From Adiantum capillus-veneris (lineage: Eukaryota; Streptophyta; Polypodiopsida; Polypodiales; Pteridaceae): DNA of 64,000 nt. The notes under the pieces are model-generated. The model did no database searches and was not told the DNA's origin. It saw only the letters and a list, made by a program, of their open reading frames with translations. The number at the start of each line of letters is the position of its first letter. Positions within the stretch are counted from its first letter, which is position 1. The stretch is from contig CM043944.1 of assembly GCA_014529385.2 (NCBI GenBank), forward strand, positions 170,271,240 through 170,335,239, given 5' to 3'. Both the position numbers and the translations under genes were made by a program. Below are positions 22,960-33,100 of the stretch, one piece after another.

Positions 22960-23393
22960 TAAACCGGCCATTGGATTAGTACCTGACATCTATGGCATAC
23001 ACCTTGAATTTACAAATGAATTTGTGTCGAGTATATGGTAAAGTCAACGGTTTGAAAGCCCTAATTTTCTTTGACCCATGAGCTATAGAGAACTTACATC
23101 AATCTAGAATTCTTGAAGCAGATGCACTTTGAGAAATTGAAGCTGAGCTAGCCCCAGGGCAAACTCAGAAAGTGGTACCGCTCATTGGTGCTCTTCCACT
23201 GACTATCCAAGATTATCGTGGAAAAGCCGGTTTCCACATTATGAAGCTGGGCAACTGTGACGTTCTCTTTGGCATGCCTTGGCATGACAAGAATAATGCG
23301 ACTTTCCAGGTTCGGAACCGAACCATCACTGTGATGCAGAAGGGCAAGCCAGTTGTCCTTAAAGTTCGGTTGTCCGAACAAAACCCTGAATGA
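22960..23393 (+). pseudogene. Protease-like domain of N1
   Basis: Reads LVPDIYGIHLEF, then ALIFFDP at the active-site region, and CDVLFGMPWHDKNNATF as the conserved second half, matching the S2 domain ([16 protein letters not shown]). In-frame stops near 23080 and 23135. Retropepsin activity is doubtful because Asp-Pro replaces Asp-Ser/Thr-Gly. Confidence 0.72.
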
Positions 23394-24284
23394 AGTATCT
23401 AGTTGTTTTTATAGCTAGATACTTTTGAACTTTGTTTGAGAAAGTATTGTTTGAAATTTGTTTAAAATGGATAATATCTGTAGACTGTTTTGAACCTGTC
23501 TTGGTGCCGATTTGAATTGTCTGACTCTGGTTTTAATATTGGTTTCAATGATTGGTGATTTTTACTCCCGGTAGTGAGAAAGAATGCTTGTTCATACTCA
23601 TAGTCCGGACACTTGTGGTTATTTGCGGGGGGAGTATTGAATGATTGAAAAGTGTTGCTTTTACTCATGGCCCGGACCTGCATGGTTATTTACGGGGGGA
23701 GTATTAGGAAGTTTGAGCAGTCCTTATTCTCAGCACCTCCAAACGACGCAGGTTGCGGTCCTGGGGGCTTTTGGTTGTAAAAGGCCCCTATATCTCATAG
23801 CCCAGACCTTTTTAGGTTATTTGCGGGAGGAGTGATGAGGGAGTCGTTGAACAGCTCATGGCTCGGACCAGGATGTTTATTTGCGGGGGGAGTGTTCATC
23901 GGCGACTTTATGTTTCTATGTCTTGTAACATGCATATGTGAGCATTTGTGTTGCATTGTGATGTGCCATCTGCTGAATGTTCCTAATTGGATGAGATTGT
24001 CTGGGTACGTAATTTCAGTGCATCAAGACTCCTGTGGAAGATCAGTGCGGTTTGGGTGTGATGGCTAATTTTACTACACCGGAATATCAAGAGTTCCGAT
24101 CTGGACGAAAGGAGAAGCCAACTCCTTGATCAAAAGAGCCGAAAGGAGAAGCCAACTCCTTAACAAAAAAAAAGTAGCAAACTGATTGTCCCTCAGAACA
24201 ACCCTTTGAAATTTTTGAGCTAACTGAGTTGTTTTGTAGATATGCTGTAATCGCGGACGATTACTTTCTTTCAAGAAGGAGGGA
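23394..24284 (+). repeat. N1 3' internal region with four GGTTATTTGCGGGGGGAGT-like repeats
   Basis: In place of pol there are four dispersed repeats of a CCCGGACC...TTATTTGCGGGGGGAGT module, near 23600, 23667, 23798 and 23860. A duplicated CGAAAGGAGAAGCCAACTCC follows at about 24108 and 24140. The polypurine tract AAGAAGGAGGGA ends at 24284, directly before the 3' LTR. Confidence 0.7.
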
Positions 24285-24880
24285 TGTCGCAAACTACTGA
24301 TGTGTCAAAGCCTTGAAGAATGGAGCCAACTTGCAGATCTCGGCCGAGGGGCCTAAACCCTCAGAAGAACAAGTAACAGAAGAAGAAGTCCTACCAACTT
24401 ATGGGGACCCCATCCGATGGGGCCCAAGTGACATAAAGGAATTAAAATAAAGTAGGACACACACACACACACCCCCCCCAAGACTTGCGCAAAAACTGAT
24501 GACGTGGCAGCTGTACGGATGCTCCGGATTTTTCGTTGGCTGATGACGTGGCAGACTGTACGAATTTCCGCGTTTTGCGTTGATAGTGCTGACGTGGCAG
24601 TGTACGGATTCCTGTGATTTACGCTGGCAGCTTTTCGGCATTGCTTTTGGACCAGATGCTTTTGAGTTTGAAGGCTTTTCATGTAAAATGCTTTTGGGTC
24701 CTAGAGCCTTTAAATATCAGGCCATAGGCTCATTCTCTGGCATGTTTCTTAGAGAAGGTGCAGAGTCTGGAGTACCGGCTTGTACTATATTGATGCAATA
24801 TGAAGAAATACCGAAAGGGGCGCCAAGGTTTGGGGCCAATATTCTCTGGGGTGAAATTCCGCCACTCCGTGTCGCATGTG

Positions 24881-24911
<31 letters not shown>

Positions 24912-24989
24912 AACTCAGTTGTTATTGAAGTGCTAAAAGTCTGTTCAGTCTGTTCTTTTCTATTGGCACATGGTGCCCGTCTTGTGGCA
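24285..24989 (+). repeat. 3' LTR of N1
   Basis: Starts TGTCGCAAAC and ends GTGGCA; 705 bp like the 5' LTR but with scattered differences and a shorter CA run (24458-24472). A long CT run lies at 24882-24907. Confidence 0.9.
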
Positions 24990-26117
24990 CTTGCTGAGCC
25001 AATTCCTCCTTTGGATGAGTCAAAAAGATTAGTGGAGTGGAGCCTATATTGGGCCACTCCTGCTTGTGGTCCTTTGTCTCTGCGACAATGTTTTGTGCAT
25101 TCATTTTACACGTTCCTCCTCCTTGAACTACGGTTTCATGATTACGCAAATGGCATTTGGAGATGGCTATCGTTATTGTCCTTTATGGCGAAAGATTCAT
25201 AAATTTTTAGCACCTTTCGAGCCTATTCCTCCTCTGGACGAGTTAGAAAGATAGCGGAATGGAGCCTATATTGGGCCACCCTTGCTCGGTGCATTCAGTT
25301 TACACGTTTCTTCTCCTTGGACTACCGGTACATGATTATGAAAATGGCATGGCTATCATTATTGTCCTTTATAGCGAAAGATTTAGAATTTGTTTGCACC
25401 TTTTGAGCCTATTCCTCCTCTGGATGAGTTTGGATGATTAGCGGATTGGAGGCTATATTGGGCCACTCTTGCTTGTGGTCCTTTGTCTTTGCCACCACTT
25501 TGTGTGTATTCAGTTTACATCTTTCTCCTCGCTGGACTGTTCATGATCATGCAAATGGCATTTGGAAAATGCCTAAAACTTTGTCGTGGTGGTGAAAACG
25601 ACTCAGGATGATATGGAGCAGTAAGATACCTTCAAAAATTTGGCTATTTCTATGGTGCTGTTTGATTTTAGTTCTTTCAATTGAGTGAAGGCACCATGCG
25701 ACATCCTCTCTTTGTTAGGTTTGTGGTGTGTATGCCGAAAGAGTTATCAAGCTAGGAGACAAAGTCTTCTTACGAGTAAAGAAGTTCCGTTATGGAATTG
25801 TACTACCTTTTGTAATTTGTTGGATCTTATATGAGGTCTTCCTCAAGCTCATTTCCCTTCTACGTCGTTTAGGAAACATTTTTGGCTGTATGGCATTCTT
25901 GCTCCTGCTCTCAGACAGTATGGAGCTTTTTTTATTTGATTGGCTCCGGTATTGGATGAAATGGACGATTTCGCACTTGAGAAATTGGTCTTTTGGTGAG
26001 TTAGCTATTCAAACCTTTTCCTCTTTCGTACAATCTTTGCATGAGTCGCTTTATGATTGCTTGTCTCTACAGGAGATTGACCCATCATTGTATGTCCTTT
26101 TCTCAGATGTGTTCTGA
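24990..26117 (+). pseudogene. LINE-B2 ORF2 part 2 with internal triplication
   Basis: Bases about 25000-25560 hold three imperfect tandem copies of a 190- to 200-bp piece (TATTGGGCCAC, GGCTATC.TTATTGTCC, GAGCCTATTCCTCC). The C-terminus (25728-26117) ends LHESLYDCLSLQEIDPSLY, matching LRQSLFDCCRLKDIDIMTL of LINE-B3. Broken by stops. Confidence 0.68.
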
Positions 26118-26162
26118 CAATGCCTTTGTTCACTCATTTCTTGTATATGTTATAATCTGTGT

Positions 26163-26188
26163 GTTGTCCTCACTTTGAGGTTTCCCGC
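26163..26188 (+). other. LINE-B2 3' hairpin remnant
   Basis: GTCCTCACTTTGAGGTTTCCCGC corresponds to the conserved LINE-B 3' stem-loop (CCTC paired with GAGG), with decayed outer stem. Confidence 0.6.
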
Positions 26189-26227
26189 TAGTAATTTAGA
26201 AGCGATTTACCAAAAGAAAAGGAAAAA

Positions 26228-27084
26228 GTGTGTGTATGTGAGTGGGAATGCGTGCGATTTGGCCCTTGGTTGTAGGACTGGTCACCGTAAGTGTAGGCAC
26301 CTCTTCTTTCTTTCTTTCTTTCATTTTTTTGTCGGGGGGGGGGGGGGGGGGGGGGGGGGGGGAACCCTGGGGGTCACCTTCTCCTTATAAAGGTGCCCAT
26401 CTGAGGATATTTTGTCATGTTGTGGGGGCTTCTTTTGTGTGTTGTGGAGGCAGCATCACCTATGGGTATCTGGAGTGTATATATGACCTGGAACATGATC
26501 TCTATTGTGGCACGCATTTTCATTGTGAAGGACTCCTTCATTTTGCAAGTGGGACTCCCTTTCAAGGAAGTTTTGATTGTGGCAAAGCTTTGTTTAGTGA
26601 GAATTTGGAGCACTGAGCACTTCTTGTGCGGAAGTCTCTACATACTGCTTCTTAGGAGCATACCAAATTTTGCAGAATTTACACTCAAGTGGGACATCGA
26701 TAAGAAATTCGTCTACAAGAATTCAACAAGGAGGTGCAAACTCTGTAAAAAGAATCTGGAGAATTCAGGGCTAGAATATAAATGGGAGAGGTCAAAGAAA
26801 CTCTTGCTATGCTGTATGAAGGAGAACCCCTATTGCCCATCTGTGTGTGGGAGCATATATTTGACCACCAACGACGTTCATGGAAAGCGGATGGTGTTGA
26901 TGATTATATTTTCTTGTGGATGACTACCATGATCCACAACTCGCACTTTCCTGATAGGTGAATTTTAGCTTTTTTTGGATGCAGAAAATCAGTTGGTTTG
27001 TCACCACTCTTTCTTTGTTACATTGGAATTTTAGAGCTCTCCTAGCATAACTATTTCTTGATCCTTCATGTGTACTGCACGCAG
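26228..27084 (+). other. Region upstream of PDE exon 1: G29 run and unassigned sequence
   Basis: Holds a GT-rich stretch (26228-26240), a TTTC run, and an uninterrupted run of 29 G at 26334-26362. The segment 26782-26935 stays open for about 50 codons (DDYIFLWMTTMIHNSHF) and ends in a plausible donor, AG|GTGAAT. The preceding 165 bases of that frame have four stops, so I do not call an exon. This segment is related to the tandem repeat at 59101-60640. Confidence 0.45.
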
Positions 27085-27168
27085 ATGGTGGAACGAATTT
27101 TTCATGATATTGGGTTGTTTGAAGCTCTTCCCTTAGATGCCAGCAAATTTTTTGGCTTTGTGAACTCG
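27085..27168 (+). CDS. PDE exon 1 of those seen
   Basis: 28 codons, phase 0 at both ends. Acceptor GCACGCAG before, donor GTAGGT after. Encodes [15 protein letters not shown] and a following helix, the start of the PDE catalytic domain. Not the true first exon: the ATG directly follows an acceptor and domain sequence is missing upstream. Confidence 0.85.
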
Positions 27169-30100
27169 GTAGGTGATGTTTTAGGACAACTTACTTGTGT
27201 CAAAATTAAAAAAAATGTGTAATACTTACAAGAAATGTTTTGCAGATTATGGGTCAATATCGTGCTCATGTGCCATATCACAATTTTCGACATGCATGTG
27301 ATGTTTTACATGCAACGTAAGTTAGATGATGACTATTTCGTTGCTTTGTACATTCTAAAGGATAAAACTGCTTGAAAAATCTCTGCAGTGCACAAAGTAT
27401 TACACTTCCATTGATTTCTTGATTTGAAGACTATATAAAGAAGTACATTGTGTTGATTCATAGGACAAGACAAAGTACGCTGTGTTGATTTCTTGATTCT
27501 AAAGAATGCATAGCAAAGTGCATTTCCTTTATATTTTGAGTTTTTTTTGGGCACACCCAGCTACATGGAAATACTGTTAAGGGGTTGTTAGTGTTCCAAC
27601 CAAAGCTCGATTTTCCATAAGGATCAATAAAAGAAGGTCTTAATAAAAGTTTGACATTGAAGAGGAATCCGCCTGTTTCTAGATTAGACCGGACGTTGTA
27701 AGTTCATGTCAAGACAAGCAAGCAACAATAGAAGATTTCTGAGATGGGCATCTCTAAGGACCACGTGTTGCAGCTCATTGGGGTATTCTTTTATTTAATT
27801 TGGAAGCTGTGGAAAGATATCCCAATTATGTTTGTATCGGAACTCCGCTTTGGTAGAGGAAAATGTGCTCAATAGGTAAGCTTATCTGTCCATATGGTGG
27901 TTCTTCCGGGACATGTCCAGTGATCGTAAAGTGTCTGCCAACCCTGGAGTCTCATTGTACATAGCATTTACAGTAGCTGTGGGGAATTTCTCAGGTTTAA
28001 TCCGTCAGATTTGTTTGCTTTATATTTGATATAGCCAATTTTTTCCTCTTGTGGATCATTAGCGTGTCATGCTGTGTACACAGGAAGTTACATACATAAT
28101 TGTAAAATGTTTGAGAGTGTCAAATTGAGTGCGCATTGCAAGCAAGTATTGCTTTCTATAGGCCTATACGTTATGGAGCAGCTTTGAGCTTTTTGCTCCT
28201 TAGCTTTGACATCAATCCTGCTCTATTGTAGGATGTCAAAGTTGCATGATTACATTTAGTGAGGGCCATTTTCTACCTGATTAGCATCATTGCTACTCAT
28301 AGTTTTTTGGTGCTCTACTCTTTTTCATTGGCATTTACATTTTAATGATGCCTTTTCTTAAACTATATCCCCACCCCCTTTTATTTTATATACTTTGGTT
28401 GGTGTATCCTAAGGTAAGGGTTTTCGTTCTTTATTTGAAGAAAGAAGAAATAGGAAGAAAAAGAATATAATTTGAGAAGGAAAAGATTGTTAATGCTTGT
28501 GTCTTTCCTTGCTCATTGTGCATTTGCAAAGAAGAGAGAACTTACTATGTACACAGCCTCCTAGCTTATTGCAAATCCCTTCATCATGGTAGTCAAGATA
28601 AGACATAGTGAGCAAGGAAAGACACAATTCACAATAAGCACTCTCATTCTTCATTTCCTATGCGACAAGAGAGCGCTTGAATTTATAAGGATGCACTTTG
28701 GTCCCTCCTTAACTAGGTATTGAGAAGACCCAAATTCATGGGGTATTCTACCCCTTCACCAAAGATACTTTTCATGCTAGATGCTTACTTGGTTGCCATT
28801 GCATACCATATAAGTCCCATCGTAGACTATATGATGCGAGGCCTTGTCATATGGTCATATGAAGTTTAGATGTGATATTCAAACGTTCAAATAAAAAGAA
28901 ATTAGCCATTTTGGACCTGTTTTAGAGCGTATTGGGCACCTATTTTCGGGAGCTTTTTCCACTGTGCAAATAAGCAAGTCAATGTAGGACACTGAAATCT
29001 ATTTTCTTGATGAAAGCAAACTAAGCTTTTTTTATTCTGGCAAAAACTAGATACCTATACTTAATGAAACATCAATCCCTACCATGAGCCACTATGCAAA
29101 AATAGGGGGGGGGGAATGGGACTTCGTGGAGATGTAAACATAATTTACAATGGCAAAGTCACAAATGAGAGGACGGAAGAGCTAACATGTAGCCTCTAGG
29201 AGAAAGGTTTTTGGCGGCCAAAGGCTAATAGAGGCTTGGTTTTCAGCCCGATCTTAGCTTCCTTGAATGTGATCATACTGTTCTCTGAGCTAGAAAGCCC
29301 ACATGATTATTGTGGGTGGCTTGGGGATTACAGGAACCTGCATCTCACAATATCTAGAAGCAATTTTGTGGTGTGACTGTGGACGGAGGGTCTAGAATCA
29401 ACCGTATTTTAGATTCACCATGCTAGCTTTGGATCTCTAGCCTACTAGACCAGCTCCCTTCACAGGCACCCTTACTGACCAAAGGACTTTCTAACTGATG
29501 GGCATTGTTGACAAGGTGCCTCTTTAGGTACAAGATTTCACTTTTAACCTAGATTTTGAGGTGCTGCTCCTTCCACAAGTGGAAGGAGGGTTTTTCTCAT
29601 TGACCGACCTTGGCTCCAACATACTAAAGCATTGCATGAGTGGGGAAATGATGCCATGTAAATCCACACCCTGGATCTCCAATGAGACCTATTAAAGATG
29701 AACCCTGTTGTTCATAACAGTTCTTTGTCGGTGGAGTTGGCTCCACTGACAAGCCTCCACCAAGTGCTCCCTCAGAGAGGATCTTCTGGTGTGGTTGGCA
29801 GCTAGAGAGTCCATGCACTGCTATGTAGTTCTATTTAGCCTATACTTGCAGAGGCCCACCTCAGATAGATACTCCCAGTAGCCTCAATGAAGTAGCCAGT
29901 ACAAATTTTCCTCTGACCTGAACGTGTTGCCCCTTGACCCACATGCCGGTTCCCAAATAGCAGCAGCCATGCCTACTGCAATAGAGGCTCTGTGGAGAGG
30001 AAAGAAGTCACCCCTGCGTCAAGTAACCTCACCGCACACCTCTCCAACAACTGAGCCTCTCTCCAAAGCAACACCTGTCTTAGAAGACTTACCCTTTGAG

Positions 30101-33100
30101 GAGCTTCCCACTAGCCTATGTTGACCTTCCCATTGATTAAACGCCAACTCATGATGCTTTTATGCTCCAAGAGGCTTCTTCTTCTTCAACTACAGATACA
30201 CCTCCTGCAACCACTCCTCCCAATCCAGCTAGGGAGTTAACCTAGGCAACACAGACAACCCATAGGCTGTTCTGCTGGCAACTTTGTTGTGGGACCACCC
30301 AAGGCTGTTAGTTCAAGTAGTTTCCTATATGCACTTGTTCGAGCATTTTTTTTTTTCAGCCCCCCCATGGATTAGAAGGAACACCGCTTGAGCTAGGGGC
30401 CCATACTATCCCTCTCGTCAGTGGAGTACTAGTAAGAGGTCGGGTCTATAAGCTGAATCCAAAGTATGCAATCTCTGTAAAGCAGGAGCTGGAAAAGATG
30501 CAAGACGCAGGCGTTATTGTTCCGTCAGAGCATCCTGAATGGCTGCTTCCTATGATGATAGTTCCAGAAAAGCAATCCAACAAAATCCGTGTTTGTGTTG
30601 ACTTCAGAGCTCTAAAAAAGGCCACTATCCAAGGTGGGTTTCCCACACCGTTCACTGAAAGAGTCCTGAAGGATGTGCTTGGGCATACATTGTACAATTT
30701 TATGGATGGGTTTAATGGTTACAATTAGGCGGCCATCCACCCGGACAACCAAATCAAGTCAGCATCTATAACTCTATGGCTTTCAGCTGCACTAAGATGG
30801 CGTTTGTGCTGAAGAATGCTCCACCTTCTTTCAATCAAATGGTCTACATCTTATTCTGCTCCCTACTCACAGAGCATCACCGGATTTTCATGTGTTATGT
30901 TTCGGCCCTCTCTGGTGCTCAGTGTACTATGTCTTTTGAGAGCTTGGATCAACATTTGTCATTGGTCTTTTCTTTATTCCAAAAAGTGTTGGGAAGCACG
31001 ATATCACTTTTTAGTAACACAAGGTATGCTTCTAGGCCCATGCCCTATCTGCTAAGGGTCTGCCTCCCGATCTTAATAAGATCGTTTCTATTTTGAAGTT
31101 GCCCCCGACGCTTTATCTTAGGTGTATAGAGCTTTGTTTGCCTTATTAGGCATCATTGACGCTTTATTTGGATGTATGCTAATATTGCTCATCCTCTTAC
31201 ACAGCTCAATAGTGCCTTTGTTCCCTTTCAGTAGTCCAAGGCCGAGGCCCAAGCTTATGCCCTGAAAACGCGCCTCAGTTAGGCACCCATATTGGTTGCT
31301 CCTGATTGATCTGTGACATTTCATGTGCATATCGATGCTAGTTTTGACGGCTGTAGCAGCTGTACTCACTTAGCCAAGCAAAGAATACAACCTAGATCGC
31401 CTAGTCTACTATTCTAGCCGACTGCTCACCAAGGCTGAGCGCAACTATAGTACTGCTAAAAAGAAAGATCTAGCCATTGTATATGCTCTTCAAAAGTTTT
31501 GTCATTACTTGTAGGGTATGCATTTCATAGTGGTCACTAATCATCATGCTCTTTGTTACTTGCTTAATAAACATCAAGAAACTCAGCTCGTTGGTTTCGT
31601 AGAGTACGTTCAAAGCATGAATGACCTCTATATAAACCTGCACCTACTCTTGGGCATTGACGACGTGAGTAGGGATGTCATAGCTGTTGTCCAAGCTATG
31701 CATGATAAAGGTGATAATCTTATTCTTCCTGTTTGGACAAGCAGTGAAGTTGAGATCACATATTGTCAAGTTTGGTTCTTTGCTCTTCGTAGGTTTGTAG
31801 TAGTATTCATTTTTCGATTTCATATTTAGCTTACCTGAGGACTTAAGAATGTGTTCCGTTAGAAGTAGTTGTGTGAAGTTTGATTTCTAGGATTAAGTTT
31901 TTAAGATGTCTTATCCTTTTTTTTTTGCTTAAAGTTGAGTACTTGTTTTAAGCCAAGTAAGTTGCGTCAACTTATTTTACACATGCCTTTTCTAAAAACA
32001 TTTTTAAGTTAATAATGTTTTGTTTTATCTAGTTTTGTTTCGTAGCAAACAAAGTGATTTAGTTTGTTTGTTTTTGTTTTTCTTTTCTTTTCTTGTGTCC
32101 CTTGCTTTTATAGTTTTATGAGTGTTTTATTCCCTCTTATAATTCGTGAGTTTAGACTATTCTGAACTTATGAAGGTATATCAAGTAGCTGGCAAAGTTT
32201 GTCGCTGTTTATTGTTGTTTCACTAATTCGACTTTGAGGTAGCCCTTCTGTAAGCATCATGTTATGGCGGATCACCTATCTCGAGTGGAAACAAGAGTAG
32301 AAACAGGTGAAGAAGCTATGGGAATTGAGGATGATCTTCCTGAAAGTTTTCTATTCAAGAGGACACTGCTGGTGATGTCTTGCACTTGCAGTCCACTGAT
32401 ATGTATCCCTGGCAATGCCTTTCCACTGCAAAAGAGACGATTGCTTTTGAAATCCAAGCCATTTACTCTGCTTGGTGGGCAACTGTACAAATCTGGTCCA
32501 GATGGTATACTATGCAGGTGTTCTCTTCTTATGAAGTGGAAAGTATCATGGAGGATGTCTAGTGTGGAATCCATAGCTAGATGGATTCCACTATGCTTGG
32601 TGGGCAACTGTACAAATCTGGTCAAGATGGTGTACTACGCAGGTGTGTCTCTTCTTATGATGAAATCCTTAGCTAGACTCTCCCATGGTTGACCTGGAAT
32701 TAGAAAAGGCTGTAGGAAACGTGTCGCTTTGTGCCCATCATACTTTACTTTTTGACACACTATACAAGTGTGCACACACTCGTCCACATCCTTCTTTGCT
32801 CTTAAGTACACTATTTGAAAGTGGAACTGAGTCGGGATGTTTACCCATTTGGAAACTTGGTTTGAGACAAGAAATTCTTTGACTCTGATGATCCGTGTAT
32901 ATGGTAAAATCTGCACCGAGCAAGTAATGCTTCCAGTGACTCAAAGCATGTATCATTGCTAAGAGTTCTTTCTCATATAATTGTGCAACCTACTCTACCT
33001 TTGACTCAATCCGACTCTCATAAGCTACTCCGTGGCCTTCTTGCATTAAGACCGCACCCAAACCGCTTCCATAAGCATCACAATAAACCTCAAAAGATTT

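Larger units (their letters stand above)
20861..24989 (+). mobile_element. N1, non-autonomous Ty3-like LTR element
   Basis: Two LTRs of 705 bp each (20861-21565 and 24285-24989) bound an internal region with a primer site, gag and a protease but no RT, RNase H or integrase. The flanking 5-mers are CTTGT (20856-20860) and CTTGC (24990-24994), a duplication with one change. It sits inside LINE-B2. LTRs resemble, in opposite orientation, those of S1 and S2, so it is a related family. It would depend on enzymes supplied by other copies. Confidence 0.88.
20475..26227 (+). mobile_element. LINE-B2, split by LTR element N1
   Basis: LINE-B 3' half: bases 20475-20860 and 24990-26227 are one copy interrupted by N1; the sequence across the join (CGGCACTTG then TGAGCCAATTCC) matches the internal repeat at 25215-25235. 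It contains part of the post-RT region and the C-terminus. The 3' end carries the family hairpin remnant (26163-26188) and an A-rich tail. GTGTGTGTTGAG (20463-20474) precedes it and GTGTGTGTATGTGAG (26228 on) follows, a likely target duplication in a GT repeat. Confidence 0.75.
29370..32690 (+). mobile_element. G3, decayed Ty3 element of the G1/G4 family
   Basis: Plus strand, in order: protease remnant (29400-29660, [17 protein letters not shown]), pol linker (30060-30470), RT (30470-31060), RNase H (31310-31584 and 32225-32300) and a post-RNase H linker to 32690. All parts align with G1. No LTRs seen. Numerous stops. Confidence 0.82.

Noticed and set aside
26242-26935. Open frames at 26242-26616 and 26417-26923 as PDE upstream exons
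   Set aside because: They cross the 29-G run, need several stops to be ignored, and show no PDE or cyclase motif; the last part is related to a repeat.
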